Shown in pieces: positions 10,468 to 22,171 of a stretch of DNA of 64,000 nucleotides (position 1 is the stretch's first letter; each line of letters starts with the position of its first letter). A program made the translations under genes and the position numbers. Under the pieces are notes generated by a model that was not told where the DNA came from, did no database searches, and saw only the letters and a program-made list of their open reading frames with translations. The stretch covers positions 1 through 64,000 of the forward strand of contig JAHLKC010000006.1 in the NCBI GenBank assembly GCA_025449115.1. Reading direction: 5' to 3'. This DNA comes from Chytridium lagenaria. Its lineage: Eukaryota; Chytridiomycota; Chytridiomycetes; Chytridiales; Chytridiaceae.

Positions 10468-11911
10468 CCCTTGATCAAATTAAAGACGAACACGATGATC
10501 GGTTTGGCTATTGTCGACGGTGCTCGAGGAGGCGGACGGCGTAGCAAAATCCCACTTTGAGAAGGCGAAAGAGAGAGGCAAGTTGGTTTGTTTTGCTTTT
10601 GTTTGTCCGCCCAAAACTTGTCTTCCCCTTTATTTATTTTGTGAAATCACCCCTGAACTTGATACACCCCGTCGGAGTTGAGAACCTGGCAAAGTGCGAT
10701 TCCAAGGAAGGCTCAGGCGTTTTTTTTTGCGGCAACACCATCGGAGTTTTTTGTGGCAAAGCAATATTGGCAAAATCGCCCGCGTCGGAGAAAGTGCAAG
10801 ATGTCTCACCTGCTGATACACTGTATTGCCGGAATGAAACAAAAATAAAAAACGCTTCAAGTCCACGTGGAAAGGCTCTTCCGGAGTAGAGGCGCTACAC
10901 TATATGTACACACGCTCACTCATTCGGATGTGGTCTGACATGGATGCGGAGGGGGGGGGGCTGATATGTCAGCGGTGGGTATCCCATTTAATTGTATATC
11001 AGCAGCAACACATTTTATCGAGCATACGACGGACGTCATATCACCCAGCGCCAATTCATGTCATACCACACAAGATCATATCCATACCCCCTCTCTATTT
11101 CGCGACGCCTCCACCGCGTTCTCAACGTCATGTACAATCCCATCATTTTCCAGCCTCAACTCAAGGTGACAGATGCCCCAACGTCCACTCTAAAGCCCCT
11201 TTAAAGAATAGTCACCCTCTACCCTTACAAATATACTTATAATAGCTTAATTCCCCTTTATAAGCGGTATGATGTCGACTGGTTTACGTCGGTGTAGATA
11301 TAGACGTTACAACATAGAAACCACTACAACCACGCGATCAAAAAAAATACATTCCCATTTCCATGCCTTTTCGTTGTTCATGATCGCTCATTCCCAAGGA
11401 TCATTAAAAACTCCACAGAGCCGTCACCTGCCATCCACGCAACGGACAACCCCTACCACGAACCCCGTTCTACACCAACACTTTTTGACGGCTCTTCGCT
11501 GCCTCACCCCACATTCATGATCATCACGTCCATCTTCGTTATGCCGGTCCAAGAAAAGTTGTTTCCAAAAAAGTATCGGGAAAAGATTCGGCAACGTGGT
11601 GGAAGCCTGGGGATGAGGGTTTGTTTGATAGAGGTGACGCTAGACATGAGGCAGGAGTAAATCAAGAAGGAGGTCGAGAGATAACCTATGTTGCGACCTG
11701 TGAGCGCTGGTGTTAACTTGGTTTCTAAAGTGGTTAAAAAAAGTCATGTCAATTTTTCTAAAAAAAGACGCATAACAGCAACAAACAGGTCGTTATTTAA
11801 AACTACATTCTCACATTTTCGCAAATACCTTTCTGCACTGTTCAATAAATCATGACTTTATATACATTGAGGAAAAAAAAACACGTCCGACATGATTTCT
11901 AAAGTGTACGG
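10468..11911. other. Spacer without a recognised gene
   Basis: Several open frames of 67-112 codons (10557-10889, 10904-11242, 11269-11520) have no family motif. Plus-strand frames between about 10990 and 11670 read fairly openly when joined across single-base shifts, so a short, frameshifted, unrecognised gene is possible. A G run of about ten lies near 10951-10960. The rest is presumably promoter of PH protein 2 and the 3' flank of the glycosylase gene. Confidence 0.3.
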
Positions 11912-12924
11912 CTACGCGACTTTTCTCTTCTTCACAACCTTCTTCTCCTTCTTCCCATCTGCCACTTCCTGGTTTTGCAGATCAATAAGCCTCCACATGA
12001 ACCAAGCCCCATAAGACCGATAGGGAGCCCAAGGTTTCGCCCATGCCTCCATCTCAGTGGTCTGAGTTCGATACAATCCAAAATGATTAGAAGAAGAAAA
12101 GTGCAGGAAAAGTAGACAAGGGGGGGGGGGAAAGACATACAGATGGGAGCTTGCTCGTCGAGTTTTTAAAATACAAAGCCATCCCTTTCTTAACACCAAG
12201 ATCCCCAGTCGGCAATAAATCAGGACGGTTAAGAAAGAACATTAGGAACATGTGTACAGTCCACTAACGGTTTTTTTTTAGAATAAAGATCATGTCTGTA
12301 ACGAACCTGACCAATCCCTTTAATTTTAACAAGAACCTCCTCAACTTCTCCATCCGTCATCTTCTCCAACCCTTCCGTCGTCACCCCTCCCTCGGTAAAC
12401 GCCTTCGCCAACTCCCTCACATACACAGCCTTCCTCTTTGACAAGCCACACCCCAAAAACCGTCCCTCATCCTCCTCCACCACCTCCGCAGGTTCCGGAA
12501 ACACCCACATACGATCATCCTCCACCCCATCATTAAACAACGCTACAAACCGATGCAGGATGACTTTTGCCGCCTTCCCGTTTTAATTGTTGGTACACGA
12601 TGCTGGAACAGAGGGACCGGAAGGCGCAGCGTGGACGGTGGTAGGAGTCGTCGTTGGTGGGATCGTCGGAGGCTGTGCTGCAGGTTTTGCGGAAAGGGAG
12701 TCGAGTGAGACCTGAGCGGGTGAGGAGAGGAAGGAAAGGGGGTCGTTGGAGCAAAGATGGGAAAGGGCTTTATGGAGGTCATTGTTTGTGGTGACGATGG
12801 AGGAGAGATCTGGAAGATGGTTGTTTGCGGTGATCATGGAGGATAGATTGATATCAGGCGGCTTTTCTTCATGTTGGGATGAAGGTCTTTTTTGAGGGGT
12901 TTGGAATGAAGTGGACTCGTCCAT
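11912..12924 (-). CDS. MAG1: DNA-3-methyladenine glycosylase II (HhH-GPD family)
   Basis: Removes alkylated purines from DNA in base excision repair; nuclear. After a Ser/Pro-rich leader, the HhH-GPD domain starts with [13 protein letters not shown] near 12610 and contains the helix-hairpin-helix [16 protein letters not shown] near 12330-12240, followed by [16 protein letters not shown] near 12220-12180, where the Asp of GDLG is the expected catalytic residue. It ends with the typical [17 protein letters not shown] and a Lys-rich tail ([13 protein letters not shown]) that looks like a nuclear localisation signal. A very short intron (about 48 nt) splits the hairpin between GIGQ and W; a second lies near 12140-12065. 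One extra A near 12585 and another shift upstream break the frame. The first codons face those of the SEA2 gene, so the two share a control region. Confidence 0.9.
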
Positions 12925-15900
12925 GCTTCACATTGACAAAAAAAAATTGTTAAAATTTCAAGAGGCCATGTACGGCCATCCACCGACTGGAGCTGGGATG
13001 GGAGGAGACCGAACGGGATCGGTGAGATATAAGTTTGGGTCAGCCATCAGCGTGATAACGGCGAGTCCGGACATGACGATGGCAGGAGTAGCGGGGAGGG
13101 ATGTGTTGAAGGTGTTGAGGGTTGGAGAGAATTCGATTGATGAGGTTGTTAATTTGAGGGCGACGATTCCAGGGGTGAAAGGGAGTGCTGGATTGGGATG
13201 CACGGATATGAAATGGGGGAATGCATGTGAGTTTTGTTTTTCTTTTTTTGTATCGATGGGCTTATGGGGTGGTTTTTTTTTTATAGTCAATCCGAGTATA
13301 ATTGTGTCGTCGTATTCGAATGGGATATTGCCGTGTGGGATCTTAACCGTGGCATGCAGAAACAAGGTGATGGTATCAAGTGCCCTTGTTTTGCTGAAAC
13401 CCATCGCAGAGCGAATTCTATCGGAGCATACAACATCTGTAAATCGACTGTCTTTCCATACGGGCGAAAATAACATGATTCTCAGTGCATCCCAGGACTG
13501 GACTATTAAGTTTTGGGTACGTTGCCGTTGAAGTGATGCGCCACTTCTTATCTCTCGCTAATTGAACTTTTTTATTGAATCATAGGACCTTCGCTTGAAA
13601 TCTCCATGCAAGATGACATTTGAGGAAAGGCAGAGGGAGTCCGCGATGTACAATTTAATCCAGTGACGCCCTTTCATTTCATTGCAGCATTTGAAAACGG
13701 GTCCATCCAGGTAGAGATAAAAAAAACTAAACAACGTGAACTTACAATCTACCGCAGAAATGGGACACACGTAAACCCAACGAAGCCGTCCGGCGTCTCG
13801 GTGGTCACAGCGGGCAAGCTCTCACAGTTGATTGGAACCCCGACGGAAAGATGCTGGCGACCGCTGGGAGGGATAAGATTATCAAGATTTGGGATACGGA
13901 GTCAGAGTCACGGAAGCCGCGGTATCAGATTCAGACTTCAGCACATGTGGCGAGAGTACGATGGAGACCGTCGTTGATTCCGGGTGGAGCGATGTTGCAT
14001 ATGATGTCGCAGCAGGTTGCGAGTTCGGCTTTGACGAATGATTCGCGAGTGCTTATGGGATTTAGCGAGACCTTATGTACCGGAATGGGCTGTTGAGGAA
14101 CATGATGGATTGATTACAGGTTTTGGGAGTGTTTTTTATTAACATTGTAATTAATGATAATTTATCAGACTTTCTTTGGGTGTCCCTATTATTCTCTGGT
14201 CTTGCTCGAAAGACAAATATTTTCTACGCCAAGACCTTCGCCACGTTGGATACAGCCCATCCGCCAACCTCCAAAAGCTGCCCTCACTTGGAACGTTTAC
14301 GGCGGCATCACCATCGCGTCTCCCCCGTCAAATCTAGACAAATCTTCAAACGTCACACCCGCGAATCCCCCTGCCCCACCTCCAGCTGAACTAGAGCCGT
14401 ATCCATCAGCGTCACATCCACCAATACCTCACACTCTGCTTCAACACTGACCGACGTTCTTCGTGATCGTCTCAGCAGCTATGTCTCATCCACACCGTCA
14501 ACCCCTTCTATACCATCTTCATCAAGCCTTCCGCTTTTGCCACCTCGTCGACCAACCACACCCACGCCCATGGCGGTTGTACCTGCAGAACCTTCATCAC
14601 CGCCTTCAAAACCTAAGCCTAAAGGGTTGATGGGTGTGACGGCTGGGTTGGGACCTCCGAAGCAGTTTGCTGGTGTTTTTGATATGGAGACGACAAACTG
14701 GGCGGCGTTTATATATTGTGCGCAAAACTACATGGTTGTGTCGGGGGAAGGAGGGTTGGAGGAGCTTGTGGGAAAAATGCAGAGGTAAGTTGTACAACGA
14801 ATCATCGCGTTGGTATTGTTTCTGAAACGTCAATAAAGGCAGCTCTGGCTTGTCATCAGTATCGTGAGGCACGGATATGGCGTTTGATTCAAGTGATGTG
14901 CGCGGTGGATACGGATGCTGATGCACCTAGAAACCTGACGCAAGTTTTTGCGGAAAAGATTGCTTTGGCGCCTCGAAAAGGGTCTACTCAAAGCACCGCA
15001 GATTATACGCCGAGAGTGGAAGGAACAGCAACATTTATGGATGGGCCGACGTGTGAGTGTTACATTTTAATTCACGCGGTTTGATTGATGTTTTATCTTA
15101 GCGGATGAGTCGTCACCTGTTTCGCCAGAGCATCAACCTCTTCCACGTGATCCACCGGCTGCACCGTAATTGCTGGAGGGAATGGATACAGTAAAGCCTT
15201 TACCGTCTTCTGCGAACCCGTCTCCGATACCCCCTGGTCTTACCACCCCTATCGATACAAGTGATACCCCACGTCAAGATACCGTTGAGGGTTTGAAACC
15301 CCCCGAACCCTCCATTCCACCGCTTCAGCATGAAGATTCCTTCATATCCCCCTTTACCACCCCGAAACTCAGCATGGTGGATACCAAACGACCGTCTAGC
15401 ACACCCTCATCAGGACGCATCACCCCTGAAGTCCCTATTCAACCAACTCCACGTATTGCCACCCCTCAAGCAACTCCAAAAACCCCCCTTGTCACTGGTG
15501 ATGACGATGATGACGATGACGATGATATTGACTACCGGATTCATCATGATACTCTTCGAGCTGCAAGATGGGGTTCTCGATGGGCTGGCGGTTATAAATC
15601 TCGAACTCCCCCACCCCTCGCCAGCGTGAAACCCTCCACCGTGACCACCACAACCCTTCTAATGGAAACACAACAACATATCCAACATCAGCCTCATCTC
15701 AACCTCACAGTGTCCGGTCCAATCATTCCGATGGAAAGGTCCCGCGAATGATGGACGCTATCCTTGGAGATGATGATGACGACGAAGATGATGAAGACGA
15801 TGATGAAGACGGCGACTATTCCGACGCTACAGATTCAAACGCGTTTCGTCGACTGATGGGTCTTGGTCTCGCCGGTGTTGGTGGTGGAGGAACATCTAAC

Positions 15901-17040
15901 GGTATAACCTTTGGAGGTCGAATCAGCACCACCAACTCTGGCTACGACCTCGTTGCGCGTCAGCAAGTCCCATCGTTTGACTCTGAAGACGACATGTCAA
16001 CCCTTGCCCGAATGTCGCAAGTCGCCCTCTACGCAGCTGGTGCGACAAGCGCGTTTCAACCCCACGTCGAACATTGTCTGACCCTTCGAACGGTCTTTTT
16101 GAGAGTCTTGCGATGGGTGCCAATGCGATTGCGGCGACGCATGTTCCGAGGTCGTCTGTGTCGTTCCCGGTGCCGGAGGATGAGTATGCGTTTGCGAGGA
16201 TGATGGGAGGGAGGTTGATGGCGGGAGGTGGGTATTTTGGGAGGGTGAATCCTGATGTGGTGATGCCGGCTTTTGATTGGAGAGGGGCTGTGATGAAGGC
16301 TGTGATGGGGTTGGCGGAGGAAGGGGATATGCAGATGTGTGCGACGGCAGGTCTATTGTTGAGAGGGGTGGTTGATTTTTCGGATGAGTTGATGGAAGTG
16401 TGGTGTTGGGAATATGTTGGTGAGTGGTGTTTGTTTTGCGTAATTTCTTATTCTATGCGCTCTTTTCTTCACATTTTAATTTGTTTGTCTTCTTTTAGAT
16501 CTTCTTCACCGATTCCGCCTGTACGTTGAAGCAAACACTATAGTGTTAAACTCTAAAGTTTCTTCTCTTGAAGTTCGCTCACTGGTATGTTGCCATACAT
16601 TCCGTTGTTTTTTATCGTTAACACTATTGCATAGGAAATGACTACCATCTATTCAAGCTGCGGGTACTGTCAGAAGCCTATACCCAACGCACCCGCAAAA
16701 GGGTGGGCTTGCGAAAGCTGCAAAAAGATAGTGAGCAAATGCGCGTTATGGTGTGTCCACTTTTTTCCTGATGTTTGTTGGAGTTTTCTCACCTTTAAAT
16801 TCTTTCAAGTCATAAAACGGTGCGTGGGCAATATGTATGGTGCCAAGTCTGTCTTCATGGCGGTCATCTGCAGTGTATTCGAAGTAAGTCGTTTTATGTT
16901 CACGTTATTCCTATTACATGTTTATTCACATTTCTTTTTTCTTTTTTTTTTTAGATTGGTTCATGGCGAACGTGGAATGCTGTACTGGTTGTCGACATCA
17001 ATGCCTCCCCACCATCATCATGCCACCGTCTTTTGAATGA
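12923..17040 (+). CDS. SEA2: SEA2/WDR24, WD40 and RING subunit of the SEA (GATOR2) complex
   Basis: Vacuolar-membrane coat-like complex subunit that regulates TORC1 in amino-acid sensing. The N-terminal WD40 propeller is visible in pieces: AISVITASPDMTMAGVAGRD near 13050, LSASQDWTIKFW-type repeat near 13490, FNPVTPFHFIAAFENGSIQ near 13660, and MLATAGRDKIIKIWDTE near 13860. A long Ser/Pro/Asp-rich middle follows (about 14330-15900, with poly-Asp tracts), then a helical part (DWRGAVMKAVMGLAEEGDM near 16280, and DLLHRFRLYVEA near 16500). The C-terminal zinc module has CGYC, CESC, CALCHKTVRG, WCQVC, LHGGHLQCI and CCTGCRHQC, the cysteine/histidine pattern of the family RING. At least eight introns; the stop is at 17038-17040. 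Frameshifts occur in the middle (for example near 15168). The start is uncertain: ATG at 12923, or 12968 if a splice site near 12960 is used. Confidence 0.88.
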
Positions 17041-17806
17041 TACTTGATGATCTTTTATATAATTTTAAAGTATACCCCAATAATTAAAACCAGTGAATGA
17101 AAGAAGTCGTCATGTTTTTTAAAAAGACCATGTGACGGGCATATTTATGACATTGCGAACAACAAAGTGGGAACTAAAAAAGAACCGCATCCACTTTTGG
17201 AACCACTCCAAATCTGTTATTGGTGGTACGCGGGAAAAACCCGTCTTTCCTAAACGGTTGCCAGCCTTTGAGAATATGAGATTTGGCTTCCTTTCGCAAC
17301 TGAGATGTCTGAAATGCCGTCAACGGAAAATGAGGATGATTCTGCATATAATATTTACATTTCGGGTATTGGAAGAGACTTTTTTTCTGTAATAGTAAGT
17401 GAACGGGTTCCTCTTATACCTCCATGATCTATCCTACATAAGGTTTCCATTTAGAGGGTGCGAATATTAAAAAGAAAAAAATAACACTCGTAAGCCTGTT
17501 CCGTCTAACCAGTTACGTACTAATAAGTGAAGTTGAGAATTAAAATAGTGACGAGTTAATGGCACTCACAAAGGAGGCCTCGCAACCACAATAATATAGT
17601 CCCACAAAATATCAAGCCATCAATATATATATTCCATAGCGCACATATGCAGCATACAAATAACCCCACGTAAACCCTTTTCTCATAAACTTTAACAAAA
17701 GTCACATGAAGGAAAGTAAAACATAGTAAAAATATACCCTTAAAGGTATAGGAAAGGAAGGAATGAAAAAAAATATTAATCTTGGAACGGCAAGTGAATT
17801 AGCTAG
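17041..17806. other. AT-rich spacer
   Basis: Open frame 17132-17392 (86 codons) has no recognised motif. The remainder is AT-rich and is probably the 3' flanks of the two convergent genes. Confidence 0.35.
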
Positions 17807-17816
17807 CTAAGGGTTC

Positions 17817-19216
17817 ATGCTCTCCATCTTCATGTGAGTTCCTATAGAGAGTTGACGAGGGAGGGAAGTTGAGATTCGTGGAGTTCTAAAGGAAATAAAG
17901 TAATGAGTTAAAAAACTGTGAAGGTAGGGATATAACAGAAATACAACAAAAACAAAATAATAAAAAAAAGCGTGGATACGCATACGCATAGAATCAAAAA
18001 AAAGGAAAACAAACAACCAAAACTACAATGAACCGATAAAAGCAAAGACTCACCCTATCAATCCCTCGTAATCCCAAAATCTCTTCACTCGAAATCGGCT
18101 TGACAGGTTCCCAGACTGTACTCAGCCTATCCAGATCCCCATTCTGCCCACTCTTCCCATCCCTTCTTGGCATTGACGCAAACAAAACTCCATCATCATT
18201 TTGATGCTGCTGCTTAATATCCCCAGAATAGGTCATAGACCTCCCAACGGAATCCAACGGTGATACCGGTGTTGTAGTGGCCAGAAGAAAGGGTTCTGTG
18301 GCTATGGGCGCAAATGATTCAAAGCGATTAGGGATGGATGGACGCGACGACGGTTGCCGAGCAGATGATGGTGGTGGCGGTGGTAGAGGTGCGGCGGAGG
18401 GGAGGCGGGGGAGGGGCTTTTTGGGAAGATTGTTTTACGGTGCTTGAAAATGAGAAGACCGCCGATAGCTAGAAGGAATGGCAGCAAAGCCGATGGATGC
18501 GGCAATGATCGCAATATTAGTTTGTTGATAGAAGAAGCCCTGAGGAAGATGCGGTTGATGGGGAGGAGGTGGATGTCGGGCTTTGGAGAGCGGGTTCAGA
18601 GAGTGTGGGTGTTGGACCAGGTTGTTGAATGTCAGTGGATGGGCCACCAATAGTCGTGGGTTCCGGGACGGAAGAAAGAGTAGACGATCCAGCCTCTGCT
18701 TGAACCGGTCGAATGTTAAAGGGCCCATTGACAGCAGGTTCACATGGAGGCGGCCCCATTGCAGGTACTTGGACAAAAGATATCCGAGGCTGGCGATGCA
18801 TTGAGAACTTCAATGGTCGTAAGGCAGGTGCACTGCTGGGAAAGGAAGATGTAGTGGGTGAACTGGGCTATTCGGGTGCATTCTTGTGATAAACAGCGAG
18901 AGCGGCAGGCAGAGGAGGATGTGATGGCGGGTTGTTGTCGACATTGCTCTGGTTGTGATGGGAGACGAAGGATGTCGCGGGAGCGTATGCAGATGTCAGA
19001 TATAGTTGTTGCCATTGATGCTTTTGAACGCTGAATAGAGAGTGATGAATTGTGAATGAATTGAATGCCGGAATCGATAGTAAGACGGATGAAAGGATTG
19101 ATGGTGTTGACGGATGAATTCGATGCAATGCGACGATGGTTGCTTGGTGGTGTTGACGGCTTGATGGATGTGGATGTGAATGACTCAAATTGATTGTGCA
19201 ACACCAATGGTTTCAA
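17817..19216 (-). CDS. Single-pass membrane protein with Cys-rich ectodomain
   Basis: Not matched to a named family. Reading from 19216: a Ser/Thr-rich leader, then a Cys-rich segment (CRSRCLSQECTRIAQF and QQCTCLTTIEVL, ending in FCPSTCNG) near 18930-18745, then a Pro/Ser/Thr stalk (EPTTIGGPSTDIQQPGPTPT), a transmembrane helix near 18520-18440 (IAIIAASIGFAAI followed by LLAIGGLLIFKHRK) and a basic, Pro-rich cytosolic tail. The Cys spacing recalls small extracellular modules of the WSC type, but I cannot assign one. Joining needs at least two single-base shifts and an intron at about 18045-17888; the last exon ends with HEDGEHEP near 17817. The true start may lie at an inner Met near 19018. 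Type I topology and cell-surface location are inferred. Confidence 0.55.
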
Positions 19217-19724
19217 TCTGAATCTGGATACCCTTTACATGGGATGTTGTTGATAATATTTTTTTCGTGCAAAACACTGAGGTGGGACTGTTTTTTTTCT
19301 CAGTGATCCGAATCCTGTATCATCACCTTTGCTTCGAGGAGTTAACACTAGCGGTCGGTGAAGATTGAAGTACGGTTTACAGATTTCATTTCCTTCTTCC
19401 AAAGACAATCAACGCCTAGCTCCAAAAAATAACTGAAGCGGTTATATGTACCCTATTGATACTATTGGCACCATGTTAAGTATAGATCGTGTTAAAGGAT
19501 TCCTAGTAATCTCGTGGAGAACTGGGACATTTAATGAAGGTACCCTCTGTTATTAAAATTTTATCTCATCGTGACGGCGATGTATTTACAAATGCTCACT
19601 TAATTCCGGAGATCAAAGAATGCCGCTTTAAACGAAAAAGAAGGGCAGTTCCGCCCCTTGGTATTTATTGGTGATGAGGTTTCCTTTTTTTTAATGCTTT
19701 ATACAATTTCTCAAAACACATCTT
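19217..19724. other. Spacer
   Basis: No open frame of note. Upstream region of the minus-strand membrane protein and 3' flank of VPS55. Confidence 0.4.
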
Positions 19725-20362
19725 TCAAAAAGAAACGTCTTCACCAACAAAGAAGTGGAGATAACCAAGGATTGTGGCATAAATTAGAAGACCACCGCTG
19801 AGTGAAAGATACATTGCAACGCTGGAAATCTGAAATATAAAATTAATATAATTTGCGTAAAGATAATACTCCTATTTACCATTTCTGAATGCGAAAGGAC
19901 TAGAGGGAGAGCTTTCAAAAAGAAAAGAGGGTCAGTCTGATGCGAAAATAGAGCCGGGAAGGAATGGCATGAACAAGCTTACCGAAGCCCGAAACCACAA
20001 AGAAGCTGGTGACAAAATAGCCAGTTTCTAAGATACCTCTGAAAAAGGGTTAACTTGAAAAGTCCACTTCGCGATGCAATACCTGTTCTCTTCACTCAAA
20101 AAGTCCGATGAACCCGCCAGGCGTTTGCACACAATGTTGGGGATAGGAGCCAAGACGTATGTGAGGACCACCAGCAACGGCCACCAATTACTATAAATAA
20201 ATTGAGTACAATCTCTCCACAATTGAACGGGCCAAGCAAACAGTAGAGCCCGTGGGTAGGTAGTTTTCCTTACCTGTACAGCGCAGAGGAGAGAATGACG
20301 AGCAGAATGCCCAGACTGAGACAAAAAGCCAGCGACACGATGGCCAGCATGGGGTTCTTCAT
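19725..20362 (-). CDS. VPS55: VPS55/LEPROT-family endosomal membrane protein
   Basis: Small four-helix membrane protein acting with VPS68 in late endosome to vacuole sorting. Five exons join without any frameshift: MKNPMLAIVSLAFCLSLGIL starts the first helix; exon 2 has WWPLLVVLTYVLAPIPN and ends in DFLSEEN; exon 3 has GILETGYFVTSFFVVSGF; exon 4 LPLVLSHSEM; exon 5 ISSVAMYLSLSGGLLIYATI, ending in HFFVGEDVSF and a stop at 19725-19727. The FLSEEN, ETGYFVTSFFVVSGFG and LPLVLSHS blocks are the family's most conserved parts. Length (about 130 residues) is typical. Introns are 50-90 nt with canonical borders. Identification is strong. Confidence 0.92.
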
Positions 20363-20939
20363 TCTTGGTTTTGCTTGCGGTATCAGAGTTACACAAATCC
20401 TTTGTTGAGATTTCACTCTGAATTCTTCTTGCACTTGAGCTTAACTTTGGAGGTGATTGAGTCCATGCAATGTATCATGTAAAATATACCAAAAAAGATA
20501 TTTATTCACAGATTTCGCATAAGCGTAGTTATTTCAATTTTCAATAATACATAATTCCACGATCTATTTAAATATTTGCAGAAGAGAGGGGTTTTGAATA
20601 CGCTTTTAACGCAGCAGTGCTTCTTTGGCTCTATTGTGTTTTTATACTTAACATCTGCTGCTGCTGCTGCTGCTGCTGTCTCAAACGGATTTCTGGAGTT
20701 TGTTTAAAAATACATTTAGCGGTTCATTCAGCGGTCAGACTTGCCAAAAAATGTACCTTCTCTGTCATCTGCATCCAACACCAAAAAACTTTCGAACTTT
20801 TGTCTTGCAGCTGCTCGTACCTGTATTTATTTCATTCAGTTCAGTACAGTGGATGGAAAGAGAAGAATTCTACAAACATCATTTAAAAAGTTGACTTCCC
20901 GGCCCCATTCCATAAAAAACACCATATGGACGCTGACAG
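20363..20939. other. Spacer with a (CTG)8 tract
   Basis: Between VPS55 and the small minus-strand gene. It contains about eight CTG units at 20655-20678. Plus-strand open frames here have no recognised motif. This must hold the VPS55 promoter. Confidence 0.45.
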
Positions 20940-21198
20940 CTACAGAATAACGATCAATACCACTGCTATTATCATCTCTTTTACCAAGCCCCACAAGTGA
21001 TCCACCCAAAAGTATCCGCCTGCCCAAAAGATTCCTTGCCGGATCCAAATTCCCTGAAAAAAAGAAGTAAGCCCTTAAAGCTGCATACGTCTGTAAGAAT
21101 AAACCCTTACTTTGGCTGAGGGTTCGTCTTCTGAACTTTAAAGCCCGAGGATCTTGCGCTATTGCGGCAGGAACAGGATTCTCGTAGAACGACGACAT
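20940..21198 (-). CDS. Small protein, possibly tail-anchored
   Basis: Exon 1 from ATG at 21198 is clean (MSSFYENPVPAAIAQDP, then a basic ALKFRRRTLSQ) and ends at a good donor near 21110. After the acceptor near 21058 two frames stay open. One gives GIWIRQGIFWAGGYFWVDH and ends in the hydrophobic MIIAVVLIVIL with a stop at 20940, which looks like a real membrane tail; but the simplest splice joins the other frame, which runs to 20836 with no domain. A one-base error in exon 1 would resolve this. No family recognised. Its start lies 47 bases from that of the divergent NME5-like flagellar gene, so a shared promoter is likely. Confidence 0.45.
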
Positions 21199-21245
21199 TA
21201 TTATAGAAAATTTCCACTATTATTTCTGACAAACTTAAATCTGAC

Positions 21246-22081
21246 ATGGAACGACTTGTGGTGGTGCTCAAGCCAGATGCGCAGGATTATGAGCAAGATA
21301 TCCTCTACAGAATAAAAAAGGAGGGGTTTATCATCCAAGAGGTAAGGACTTAGCTTAAATTTATATCTCTGCTGACTTTGACTCTCTGAAAATAGCGCAT
21401 TAAAGTCGATTTGTCATGGGAGCAAGCGTCAACTTATTTGCAGTTGGCTGACTGTGCGAGCACTGAAAAGGAGGATCATATTCAGCACCTCATAAGGTAA
21501 AGGTGTTTTTCAGTAGGAGAGCAGAATGTTTGACAGTGGTTTACGCAGTGGGCCTTGCACAGTGCTTGTTGTGAGTGGATTGAACGCTGTGGATCACTTC
21601 AAGAGTGTTTTGGGACCCGCTGATTTAAAGCAGGCGAAGCAGTTTTTCCCAAAAAGGTACTACAATATTCACACACTCCAGTCTCATAATCTGTTTTAGT
21701 TTGAGAGCACTTTATGCAAAGAATGAAGTACAGAATGCTGTTGACGCAAGTGACTCTGAACAAACAGCCATACATAGTCTCGGACTCTTTTCCCAAATAG
21801 TAAGAACTTTGGACACTGTTCTTGTATGTTTAACCTTTTGCTTACACAAAAAGAGTTTTCTGAGACGTTCCCTTCATCCGACAACAGCAGGCAGCTCTTA
21901 GAAGCTTCTCTCTACCCTCTATTGACACAAGGGTTGACGCAGCTATGCAAAGTAAAGCCATCCAACCCTACGGTAAATACCAATCTTTGTCGGCTCTTCA
22001 CATTGACTTACTTTAAAACAGGCCTGGCTTGGTAAATGGTTGATTGAAAATAATCCCTCTCAACCACTTGTTCATCAATAA
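21246..22081 (+). CDS. NME5/RSP23-like axonemal protein: NDK-like domain plus Dpy-30 motif, catalytic His lost
   Basis: Flagellar protein related to the radial-spoke NDK-like component. Six exons join cleanly. The NDK-like fold begins MERLVVVLKPDAQDYEQD and continues with IKKEGFIIQE, GPCTVLVVSGLNAVDHF, and SLRALYAKNE. In active nucleoside diphosphate kinases the His of the NxxHGSDS motif carries the phosphate; here the stretch reads NAVDASDSEQTA, with Asp in that place, so kinase activity is not expected. The C-terminal exons carry a Dpy-30-like helix pair (TQGLTQLCKVKPSNPT and AWLGKWLIENNPSQP), the docking motif seen in radial-spoke and related proteins. The stop is at 22079-22081, 90 bases before the dynein gene start. 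The NDK-plus-Dpy-30 order fits NME5-type proteins; an exact orthologue is not assigned. Confidence 0.85.
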
Positions 22082-22171
22082 GTCATATTACATCAGTGCA
22101 TATCATAATAAAAATTCACAAACAACAACAGAAAACCACTTGACAATTTCATGTGACAACCTTCAAACAAC

